In this document: piece by piece, positions 15,914-22,781 of the stretch | Numbering within the stretch: position 1 is the stretch's first letter | How the letters are laid out: each line of letters opens with the position of its first letter | Source: Tabrizicola sp. TH137 | Lineage (GTDB): Bacteria; Pseudomonadota; Alphaproteobacteria; Rhodobacterales; Rhodobacteraceae | Reading direction: 5' to 3' | Length of the DNA: 64,000 bases | Assembly: GCF_002855575.1 (NCBI RefSeq) | Contig: NZ_PKRQ01000001.1 | Span: forward strand, 1 to 64,000 | Position numbers and translations under genes: made by a program | Notes under the pieces: generated by a model | What the model was told of the DNA's origin: nothing | Databases searched by the model: none | What the model saw: the letters and a program-made list of their open reading frames with translations, nothing else

Positions 15914-16478
15914 GCTCGTCCCCCTCGCGGATCGCAAGGATGAACAGTCGCTCTCGCCTGTGGGGCGCGCCGACTTCCGCCGCCGTGAAGAGGCCTGCCG
16001 CAAGCTTGTAGCCCATGCCGACCAGTCCGCTGGCGACTTCGGGGAAGCCGAGGCGGAGATGATGGGCGACATTCTCGAGGAAGACGAAAGGGGGCTCGAC
16101 CTCACCGATGATGCGCGCGACATGCGGCCAGAGGTGGCGTGGGTCGTCCGCGCCCCGGCGCTTGCCCGCGACGGAGAACGGCTGGCACGGATAGCCCGCA
16201 GTGACGATGTCCACCGCGCCGCGCCACGGTTGGCCGTCGAAGGTGGCAACATCGTCCCAGATAGGCGCGCGATCCAGGGACGCGTCTTCCATCCGCGCCA
16301 CGAGAGTGGCTGCGGCGAAGGTTTCCCGTTCGACATGGCCCACAGCACGATATCCGGGGATGGCGATGGCGAGCCCGAGATCGAGCCCGCCCGCGCCGGA
16401 GCAGAGGGAGAGGCCGAAGAGGCATGCGTCTCCGGACCCGGAAGCGCGTCCGGAGGAAGGTAAAGCCAGGTCATGCAT
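15297..16478 (-). CDS. DNA (cytosine-5) methyltransferase
   Basis: A 393-residue protein starting MHDLALPSSGRASGSGD, 1-2 nt after the stop of the upstream methyltransferase gene. C5-methyltransferase motifs are in order: motif I LSLCSGAGGLDLGL (24-37), motif IV GYPCQPFS (95-102) with the catalytic cysteine, motif VI FLENV (133-137), motif VIII region RRERLF, and motif X GNGVVPLVAAHAL near 370. The region between motif VIII and X is long and low-complexity and is read in a second frame as well. Likely role: methylating phage DNA against host restriction. Confidence 0.9.
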   Translation of the reverse strand: MHDLALPSSGRASGSGDACLFGLSLCSGAGGLDLGLAIAIPGYRAVGHVERETFAAATLVARMEDASLDRAPIWDDVATFDGQPWRGAVDIVTAGYPCQPFSVAGKRRGADDPRHLWPHVARIIGEVEPPFVFLENVAHHLRLGFPEVASGLVGMGYKLAAGLFTAAEVGAPHRRERLFILAIREGDELADPARLLWHPVEWREPDGNAAAVADAPGQRQRKPADQTDAIAGSGPAWNEPRDHGRDVADAADRQFPQPGWRQARREGSGPHGAGLAGADGERRLQAERGQPAYGRSDPCGGDVDDADGPGSQGRGHNTCEHTGERPAWPPGPGDADGWARYLRCAPDLEPAVRRGADGLAHRVDRLRLCGNGVVPLVAAHALRTLAAELLADG

Positions 16479-16479
16479 G

Positions 16480-17844
16480 TCACGCAGCGGACTTGCGCTT
16501 TCGCGCGGGTTCGGGTTCGGCGTCCGTGTCCAGCGTCTCGGCATCGTTGCCCACCCGCTCGGTTCTTACCTGCGCGAAAGTCCGGCCATCACCGTCGAGG
16601 ATCGCGTCGCGCCCTGTGTCCGACTGCCAGCGTTCGACAGCCACGTCGACATAGGCGGGGCTGATTTCCATCGCGAAGACGCGGCGACCGTTGGCCTCGC
16701 CTGCCATGATCTGCGACCCAGACCCCGAGAACGGCTCGTAGCAGAGGCCACCCCGCGCCACATGCTGGCGCATCGGGATGCCGAAGGCGTCGAGCGGTTT
16801 CGGCGTCGGATGGTCGGGCCGCTCGTCCTTGGCGAAGGACGGCATCTCCCACGTCGAGGGCAGCGTCTGCTCGGCCACCTTCGGCGGCCGGTTAGGTCGG
16901 CGCCAGCCCATGAAGCAGGGCTCGTGCTTCCAGAGGTAATGCGACCGGGTCAGGACACCGCGGTCCTTTATCCAGATGATCTGCTGGTGGACGAAGGCGC
17001 CCGCCTTTTCCCAGCAGGCTTCCAGCATCGCCTGGCGGCGCGACGCGTGCCAGCAATACCACGCGGCATCCTCGGTGATTGCCTCGGCTACGGCCGCCGC
17101 GATGAACCCGTCGTAAAGTTCCGCCCCTTGGCTGCTGTCATCCCAGGTCACGCCGTAAGACTGGGACCAGTCCTTGTTTCGCGTCGGGTGGTTCGAGCCG
17201 TCGTAGTCGACGAGATACGGCGGGTCGGTCGCGAACAGGATCGCGCGCTCACCATTCATCAAGCGGCGCACATCGGCCGCGCTGGTGCTGTCACCGCAGA
17301 GCAGCCGGTGATCACCGAGGATCCAGAGATCGCCGGTCCGTGATGCCGGATTGCGCGGGGGTTCGGGGATGGTCACCGGCGGCACTGAGCCCCCGGCGCC
17401 ACCGTCTTCACCGTCCCCCTCCGGCACGAAGGCCAGAAGCTTGTCCAACTCGCCGTCCGAGAAGCCGACCAGCGACAGGTCGAAATCTTCTGCCAACAGG
17501 TCGTTCAGTTCCGCCGACAGCAGGGCCTCGTCCCAGGTGCCGAGTTCGGTCAGCTTGTTGTCCGCGATCCGGTAGGCCCGCCGCTGCGCCTCGGTCAGAT
17601 GCCCGAGCACGATGACCGGCGCATCGGTCAGCCCCAGTTGCGTAGCGGCCAGCACACGGCCATGGCCCGCGATCAATTCGCCGTCTTCGCCGACGAGGCA
17701 GGGTACGGTCCAGCCGAACTCGGCCATGCTGGCGGCGATCTTCGCAACTTGGTCCGGTCCATGCGCCTTGGCATTGCGGGCATAGGGCTGAAGCTTGGCC
17801 AGCGGCCACATCTCGATCCGCTCTGGGGCGAAGCTCAGCTTCAT
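16480..17844 (-). CDS. ParB/Srx-domain DNA methyltransferase (N4/N6, DPPY type)
   Basis: A 454-residue protein starting MKLSFAPERIEMWPLAKLQP. The N-terminal ParB-like domain (about 10-135) has the GELIAGHGRV motif (56-64). After a glycine/proline-rich linker comes an amino-methyltransferase domain with DPPY at 207-210 and a C-terminal YEPFSGSGSQ motif that binds AdoMet (beta class order, catalytic motif first). It should methylate adenine or N4-cytosine in phage DNA. It is directly upstream of dcm on the same strand, giving the prophage two methyltransferases of different chemistry and no cognate nuclease visible. Confidence 0.92.
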   Translation of the reverse strand: MKLSFAPERIEMWPLAKLQPYARNAKAHGPDQVAKIAASMAEFGWTVPCLVGEDGELIAGHGRVLAATQLGLTDAPVIVLGHLTEAQRRAYRIADNKLTELGTWDEALLSAELNDLLAEDFDLSLVGFSDGELDKLLAFVPEGDGEDGGAGGSVPPVTIPEPPRNPASRTGDLWILGDHRLLCGDSTSAADVRRLMNGERAILFATDPPYLVDYDGSNHPTRNKDWSQSYGVTWDDSSQGAELYDGFIAAAVAEAITEDAAWYCWHASRRQAMLEACWEKAGAFVHQQIIWIKDRGVLTRSHYLWKHEPCFMGWRRPNRPPKVAEQTLPSTWEMPSFAKDERPDHPTPKPLDAFGIPMRQHVARGGLCYEPFSGSGSQIMAGEANGRRVFAMEISPAYVDVAVERWQSDTGRDAILDGDGRTFAQVRTERVGNDAETLDTDAEPEPARKRKSAA

Positions 17845-18306
17845 GGTCGGGACATTCCTCGGATCAGGATGGATACCCCCTGGCTTCCGGACGCCGGGGT
17901 CCGGACTGGACTCCACGCAGGGTCCAGTGGCCACCAAGGGTGTCCAGCTTCAAGGGTTTGATTTTGCGGTGTTTCAGGTTGGTTCAGGCGGCGCTGGCTT
18001 CCGGGTGGCTTCCCAAGAATCCGGCCCTGTCGCTGGCGATGTGCCGCGCTTCGCCCGCCAGCATACGAATATCGCCAGGAAGGAACCGGAAACTGGCCGG
18101 GGCTGGACGCTGGCTGGACCCCGGAAACCAGCCGCGGTGTCCACCTCGGGATCAGCCCCGCTTCGCTCGAGCGCACGACCCCGAGCATATCGCCATGGAT
18201 ACCGTCAGAAGGGCGCTTCGTCTCGCCGTCCGGTGTCTCGCCGGAAATTGTCTCGCGAGACTGATCAGGCTTGACAGCCGTGGTTAGCCTTGCTCTGCGA
18301 CGTCCC
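17845..18306. other. Gene-free 460 bp segment between darG and the ParB-methyltransferase gene
   Basis: No frame shows a convincing start, ribosome-binding site and protein-like sequence together. All three reverse frames stay open for long stretches, as expected for this composition; one reverse frame gives about 75 codons ending in a proline-rich PAPPEPT, with no ATG. The segment has several near-repeats of CTGGCTTCCGG/GGACCC type. It probably includes a decayed phage gene or the seam left by insertion of the DarTG pair. Confidence 0.4.
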
Positions 18307-19389
18307 TCATGCGGGCAACTGGTTCGATACCCGAAGTTGCTCCAACGCAATGGCAACCAGCCGTTGATCGAAGATCTTCAGCTTGCGCAGCCCTGCCGCT
18401 TCTCCGCCCGCCCAGCCCTTGAGACCTTGCATGACACCTTCCACGGTCGGATCGATATCGTCGTGCTGCATCATCCAATCAACGGTCGCCAGAAGTTCCA
18501 TGCCGAGGGGCGACTCGAAGCCATCAATGGTCGCCGAAGCCCACTCCAATACGCGCGAGAACTGCTTACCTTCCCCGGAGTTCAGGTATGCTTGCACTCG
18601 GTCGTACTTGGCGTCGTCAAACCAAATGAGGTCCAGCGGATCGGCGTCCGAGAGCCGCTTGTCGCAGCGAAGATAACTGCCATCGAGGCTATCGAGCAGC
18701 TTCGTCAGGTTGTGCGAATAGGGCCCGTACTTGTGGGCTTGGAACCTGAAATTGAGTGCCTCCGTCAATCCAAACCGCGTTACACCACGCTCGAGGAACC
18801 ACCCCAACTTCTGCACTTCGAGAATCGAGCACTCGATCCCCAATAGAGCATAACGACGTACCATCTCCGCCACCAAAGCACGGGCCGGGGTCAGCTTCTC
18901 GACTCCGGTACGTTTGGCGACGTTCTGGTACTTCACAGTCGGCTCGTAGACTATGACGTTGACACCATCGAGTTTGCCCAATGCCGCCTCGATCAGTGGA
19001 CGAACGTCCTGCCAAATGAGTCCACCATTCCCACAGCCAAGTGGAGGGATCGCAATTGAACGAATGTTCTTGTCGCGAATTACGCGGACAAGATCTCTCA
19101 ATCCTTCCTCAACCCATTCTATTTGGGTCTTCACACGCCAATGGGTCTTCGTCGGAAAATTGATGATCCAGTGCGGCCCGAAGAGTTCTTTGTTCTCGGT
19201 AACGAACATCTTGCCAATTTTAACTTCGCCGGCGTCGCAAGCGCGCGCATAGGCTTCGAAGTTGCGGGGGAACTGCTCCTTGAACATCAGAGCAATCCCC
19301 TTGCCCATGATTCCGACTGTGTTGACAGTGTTCACCACTGCGTCAACGTCGGCCTCCAGCAGATTTCCTTGCGTGTAAGTTACCATCAA
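18307..19389 (-). CDS. darG: DarG-type antitoxin (macrodomain DNA ADP-ribosyl glycohydrolase)
   Basis: A 360-residue protein with an N-terminal macrodomain of the DarG/TARG1 group: YTQGNLLEADVDAVVNTVNTVGIMGKGIALMFK (5-37) has the NTxNxxGxMGKGIA signature, and IPPLGCGNGGLIW (about 118-130) forms the ribose-binding loop. The C-terminal half (about 160-360) is a helical domain that in DarG binds and sequesters DarT. It removes ADP-ribose from thymidine in DNA. Its ATG overlaps the darT stop (ATGA), so synthesis is coupled. GC content is below that of flanking phage genes. Confidence 0.93.
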   Translation of the reverse strand: MMVTYTQGNLLEADVDAVVNTVNTVGIMGKGIALMFKEQFPRNFEAYARACDAGEVKIGKMFVTENKELFGPHWIINFPTKTHWRVKTQIEWVEEGLRDLVRVIRDKNIRSIAIPPLGCGNGGLIWQDVRPLIEAALGKLDGVNVIVYEPTVKYQNVAKRTGVEKLTPARALVAEMVRRYALLGIECSILEVQKLGWFLERGVTRFGLTEALNFRFQAHKYGPYSHNLTKLLDSLDGSYLRCDKRLSDADPLDLIWFDDAKYDRVQAYLNSGEGKQFSRVLEWASATIDGFESPLGMELLATVDWMMQHDDIDPTVEGVMQGLKGWAGGEAAGLRKLKIFDQRLVAIALEQLRVSNQLPA

Positions 19390-20027
19390 AAATACCAGCC
19401 AGGTTGTGCTACGACCTTGAGTTCGAGCCCAACCTCCTCCCGTTGACGTTCGAGTGTTCTTTTTTCGTTCTCACCCAGGCAGACTATGCCTGCAAGGTGC
19501 TCCACTGGCAAGTGCCTGTGTACGAGCGCCTCAGCCTGGTAGCGATCGGTCTTCTCAGGATCATCGACGTCACGCTTGAAGTCCCTGCGTTGAAGGATTC
19601 CCCAGTCGATCTTGTCCAGATCGTCGAGCGAGGTGAAGAACTGCGCGGTCTGAAGATAAGCGTGCCGATCCGAGAACACGGTTGCAAGGCCGCGGTCTGC
19701 CAACCCTCGGAGCGACGACACCATGATCACAATCTCAGCATTCGGGAACTGCCGTATCCCCCCGTAACCCGTCTTGATATTGTACATCATCATTGAAAAG
19801 GGCGTGAAGTAGAACGGGATATAATCCGCTAGCGTCCCGCCCGGCTGCACGGGCACATTCCTTGCCGTCCGGCGCTGAATCAGTTCTAGGTTCCCAATTC
19901 GCACAAAACCGGGATCCTGAACGTCGGAATTCTTGCAATGCAGCCCATGTCTAAGGATCCACGGCACATTGTTGATGTGCGTGATCCTGAAGATCAGGGC
20001 TTTCTCGGCGGTCAGGTTGTTGGCCAT
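19386..20027 (-). CDS. darT: DarT ssDNA thymidine ADP-ribosyltransferase toxin
   Basis: A 213-residue protein, MANNLTAEKALIFRITHINNVPW, with the DarT signatures: the HINNVPWILRHGL start, RNVPVQPGGTLADYIPFYFTPFSMMMYNIKTGY carrying the NAD-binding and substrate-loop region, and the catalytic-glutamate segment YQAEALVHRHLPVEHLAGI near 165-183. DarT modifies thymidine in single-stranded DNA and blocks replication; DarTG pairs are known phage-defence toxin-antitoxin systems. The pair is embedded in the leftward phage operon, 34 nt after the DUF6362-like gene, and is AT-richer than its neighbours, so it is a moron. Confidence 0.93.
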   Translation of the reverse strand: MANNLTAEKALIFRITHINNVPWILRHGLHCKNSDVQDPGFVRIGNLELIQRRTARNVPVQPGGTLADYIPFYFTPFSMMMYNIKTGYGGIRQFPNAEIVIMVSSLRGLADRGLATVFSDRHAYLQTAQFFTSLDDLDKIDWGILQRRDFKRDVDDPEKTDRYQAEALVHRHLPVEHLAGIVCLGENEKRTLERQREEVGLELKVVAQPGWYF

Positions 20028-20061
20028 GTCATGTTGTCAATACAGTTCGAGCAGTGTCCCC

Positions 20062-20499
20062 TCAAGATGGTCTATGACGCCCAGCTGCGTCCATCACGAA
20101 TTCCATCGACCGCTTCGTCGGCACGCGTTTGCCGTTCAACCGCCAGACGATGACCGCGATGCCATACTGCCAGCGCCGGTTGGCGGTGGCGCGGCTGATG
20201 CCCAATTCCCAGCATATCGGCTTCCAAGGCTTGCGGTTTGCGCGCAGCCACACAAGGCGCGCGTCGGCCGGGTCCAGCCAGCGCAACCACAGCAGCGCGT
20301 CGTCCGCTTGTGTGATGTCGCGCGGGCCCGGCTTCGGGCGTCGCATCCGAGACTCCTGGCCGACCTGATCAGCGAAGCTGTGGAAATACTCGGGCCAGGC
20401 GTTGAAATAGCCCTGAGGCTTCACCTCGGGCAGCGACCGGAACACGTCGGCCGCACTCTCGAGCCGGTCCTCGACCATGGTGGGCGTCCAGTCAGCCAT
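20062..20499 (-). CDS. DUF6362-like phage protein
   Basis: A 145-residue protein starting MADWTPTMVEDRLESAADVF; an in-frame extension to 20667 is rejected because it overlaps the upstream gene wholly and lacks protein-like character. It contains ITQADDALLWLRWLDPADARLVWLRANRKPWKPICWELGISRATANRRWQ-type helices forming a helix-turn-helix near 100-125. A DNA-binding regulator of late phage functions is a fair guess; no experimental role is known to me. Confidence 0.7.
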   Translation of the reverse strand: MADWTPTMVEDRLESAADVFRSLPEVKPQGYFNAWPEYFHSFADQVGQESRMRRPKPGPRDITQADDALLWLRWLDPADARLVWLRANRKPWKPICWELGISRATANRRWQYGIAVIVWRLNGKRVPTKRSMEFVMDAAGRHRPS

Positions 20500-20692
20500 T
20501 CGCGGCCTCCCGTTCGGCCACGCGCGGCCCATAGAGCTTTTCGCCCAGCTGACGCACCAGTTCGCGCTCAGGCCAGGTGAGACGCGGGTCGTCGATGGAC
20601 ACGGCCAGTAGCCCATGGTCATGCCAGCCGTCCTGCTTGACGCGATCTGGATCACGGCGGGTGCCACCGTAGCCTCGGGGATACCACCTCAC
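20492..20692 (-). CDS. Small hypothetical phage protein
   Basis: A 66-residue protein read from a GTG at 20692 that overlaps the stop of the RuvC-like gene (GTGA); it overlaps the next gene's start by 8 nt. The sequence (VRWYPRGYGGTRRDPDRVKQD) is basic and tryptophan/tyrosine-rich. It is conserved in this position in related phages as far as I recall, but the function is unknown. Confidence 0.55.
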   Translation of the reverse strand: MRWYPRGYGGTRRDPDRVKQDGWHDHGLLAVSIDDPRLTWPERELVRQLGEKLYGPRVAEREAANG

Positions 20693-21210
20693 GCGACACC
20701 CCCGTTCGTTTCGATCGCCCAATGCAGGATGGCGATGGCATCCGCCTCGTTGTCATCGGCGGGGCTGAACCCGCGCGCCCGCGCGGCTGCGATCATCGCC
20801 ACCTTGTCGGCGTTTCCCTTCCCGGTGGCATGGCGCTTAATCGTGCCGACCGGAACGCCCTGATAAGGAATGCCGCGCAGTTCGGCCCATGCAGTGAGGG
20901 TGGCCATCAGACCGCCATACACATGGGCAGCGTCTGTACCGACATGGCGGCGAACTTCCTCGAACCAGATCGCGGCGATTGGTCCGGACAGTCGGTCGAT
21001 CTCGGTCAGCCAGTTGGTAAAGCGCAGGTATCTCATGCCACCGCCGTCGAAGCGGCCCGGACGCAGCGAGACGGTGCCGCTGGTGATCAGGGCGTCATGA
21101 CCGCGGATCGTCCATCCGGTCGATGTGCCGAGATCGAGAGCGAGGATGCATGATACGGGAAGGCGCCCTTGTTCAAGGCGCGGGTCCGGCACTTCGGAGT
21201 TCAGGGTCAT
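20689..21210 (-). CDS. RuvC-like phage Holliday-junction resolvase
   Basis: A 173-residue protein; the RNase H-fold core begins at about residue 20: CILALDLGTSTGWTI (catalytic Asp in ALDLGTSTG), WFEEVRRHVGTDAA (acidic second strand), and a C-terminal GKGNADKVAMIAAARARGFSPADDNEADAIAI with the DNEADA catalytic motif. It should resolve branched phage DNA before packaging. It is the first gene of a leftward run after the palindrome-rich gene-free region. Confidence 0.85.
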   Translation of the reverse strand: MTLNSEVPDPRLEQGRLPVSCILALDLGTSTGWTIRGHDALITSGTVSLRPGRFDGGGMRYLRFTNWLTEIDRLSGPIAAIWFEEVRRHVGTDAAHVYGGLMATLTAWAELRGIPYQGVPVGTIKRHATGKGNADKVAMIAAARARGFSPADDNEADAIAILHWAIETNGGVA

Positions 21211-21337
21211 AATGAAGGCTCACCTCGATCGTGGGCCTTCGGCTTTGGTCATGGGCAGGAAATCATGTCAGGTGTGCCGGGTCAAGGAAAACGCGCTCTG
21301 CAGACGGGCGACCCAACCTGGTCCTACTTCTGGTCAA

Positions 21338-21572
21338 GGTAGGGCCACAAATCATCGTTTGAAATCAAAGCTGTCCCTACCGGTCCTACTCGTCCCAACC
21401 TTTTTTCCTACGACGCATAAGGAGGGATGAAGCCGGTTAGGGACATACATGTCTATGGGAAGGGAAAGGAAGTTAGTGCACCAAGTAGGGCCAGTAGGGA
21501 CACGATTGAAATCTTTGTGTTTTCCCTGACCCTACCTAGCCGTCAGGTAGGGTCAGGGAAAGAGGTAGGGCC
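21338..21572. repeat. Seven copies of a 9-bp RGTAGGGNC motif (iteron-like)
   Basis: Direct copies begin at 21338, 21484, 21493, 21546 and 21564; inverted copies occupy 21373-21381 and 21528-21536; a degenerate copy (GTTAGGGAC) lies near 21436. Two copies (21484, 21493) are exactly in tandem. The spacing and mixed orientation suggest repeated binding sites for a phage replication initiator or a repressor. Confidence 0.65.
21521..21561. promoter_or_regulatory. Perfect 17-bp inverted repeat with 7-nt loop
   Basis: The left arm at 21521-21537 (TTTCCCTGACCCTACCT) and the right arm at 21545-21561 are exactly complementary, around AGCCGTC. Each arm contains one RGTAGGGNC repeat. There is no T-run, so it is not a standard terminator. 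An extruded cruciform at an origin, or a symmetrical operator, fits better. Confidence 0.7.
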
Positions 21573-21827
21573 AACCCGAAACGTGAACACGGCCGCCAGG
21601 GGCGGTTGTTGCGACGCTCTTCGACAACTCCGCACGATCACCCCCTTGTGTGCGGCATCGCCAACGCCCATGTTACTTGGGGTGCTGCGCATGGCCGTTC
21701 CGGTCCGGGTTTCCCCATGAAGAACATGCGTATCGAATATCGCAACAAGGCAACCTTTCCCAAGGGTCTTCGTGGCGGCAATGGACCGAGCCCTCGACTT
21801 CGACGACCCTCAGGCAGAGGTTTTGCC

Positions 21828-22712
21828 ATGAATGAACAGCTCACCGGCCTTCCGGCCACCTCCGACATTGCCAAGGCCCAGGCGAAGCGCCTGAGGTCGG
21901 CTCTCGCTCCCGATCTCACGATCGGACACAGCCAAGCCCTCGAACTGATCGCCCGCGTCCATGGCGAACAGAGTTGGGGGCGGCTGAACTCGCTGATCGG
22001 CGCGCCAACCAGCGATACTTCTCTCACGGGCAACCCCAATGGGAATGCTCCTGCGATGCCAATCCCGTCTGGCACACCTGCAGAGGCCAGAAAGTCGGCT
22101 GCCCCGCCGAAGAACCAGGTGGAGCAACGTGTCCTTCAGGCACTCTGGCACGGGCTTGAGCGAGCGCGGGACACACAAGTCTCGTCGAAGACCCGTGCCC
22201 AAACCAGCGCACTTCTGAAGGACGAGGTTATTGCAACCGTTTCGGTCGAAGGATGGCTTGACACGCTCGATACCAGTCTCGGTGGGATGGTCTTCGACAT
22301 GGGAACAGAGAACCTGCTGAAGATCTCAGGGGTTGCGGCGGTCTCGCGGTTCAGGCGCCCGAAAGTACGGGATACCTCCGTTTACGGATTCACGGGCCTG
22401 AGACCGGCATCATTTGCCGCAATCCTGATCTGGCTCGAGCGTATTGGTTTCGATACTCATCCTGAAGCGTTCTACGAGCCCTTCATCGAGGACATCAAGC
22501 AGGCCAAGTATGTCGATGAGGATGAGCTGACTTGTCTTTGGCATTCCAAGGAAAAGAAGAAATTCCAGACACGGGAATACTTCGTGGATGCCGAATCCAA
22601 GATCGCGAACGTCAAACGCGATGTCATGAAGGGACGTAGCGGGCTGACGATCGAGATTGCTCGCAGCACCGATCCGCTTGGCCTGATCGAGAGCCTTCGC
22701 ATCTATCGATGA
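21828..22712 (+). CDS. Hypothetical protein with glyoxalase-superfamily-like N-terminal segment
   Basis: A 294-residue protein, MNEQLTGLPATSDIAKAQAK; AGAGG lies before the ATG. Residues 9-55 (AKAQAKRLRSALAPDLTIGHSQALELIARVHGEQSWGRLNSLIG) resemble the short helical segment found at the N-terminus of proteins annotated as glyoxalase superfamily, seen often in plasmid and phage genes. The rest, rich in charged residues with a central VIATVSVEGWLDTLDTSLGG, is unknown to me. It is the only rightward gene in the replication region. Confidence 0.6.
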   Translation: MNEQLTGLPATSDIAKAQAKRLRSALAPDLTIGHSQALELIARVHGEQSWGRLNSLIGAPTSDTSLTGNPNGNAPAMPIPSGTPAEARKSAAPPKNQVEQRVLQALWHGLERARDTQVSSKTRAQTSALLKDEVIATVSVEGWLDTLDTSLGGMVFDMGTENLLKISGVAAVSRFRRPKVRDTSVYGFTGLRPASFAAILIWLERIGFDTHPEAFYEPFIEDIKQAKYVDEDELTCLWHSKEKKKFQTREYFVDAESKIANVKRDVMKGRSGLTIEIARSTDPLGLIESLRIYR

Positions 22713-22781
22713 GGTCTTCGGCGCGATGTCACGAGAAAAGTGGGTGGCCGAAACCGGCCGCCCTACATCATTCTTGTTTCG

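Larger units (their letters stand above)
21211..21827. other. Gene-free region with iteron-like repeats; divergent promoter or replication-origin candidate
   Basis: Over 600 bp without a convincing gene separate the leftward RuvC-like gene from the rightward gene at 21828. It is locally AT-richer than its surroundings (runs such as CCTTTTTTCC near 21400) and holds the repeat cluster and hairpin annotated separately. A frame extending the rightward gene upstream to 21606 exists but reads like noncoding DNA until the ATG at 21828 (or possibly 21717). Confidence 0.6.

Noticed and set aside
17940-18287. Plus-strand gene of 115 codons between darG and the methyltransferase
   Set aside because: No ribosome-binding site, no protein-like sequence; overlaps the segment that is open in several frames only through composition.
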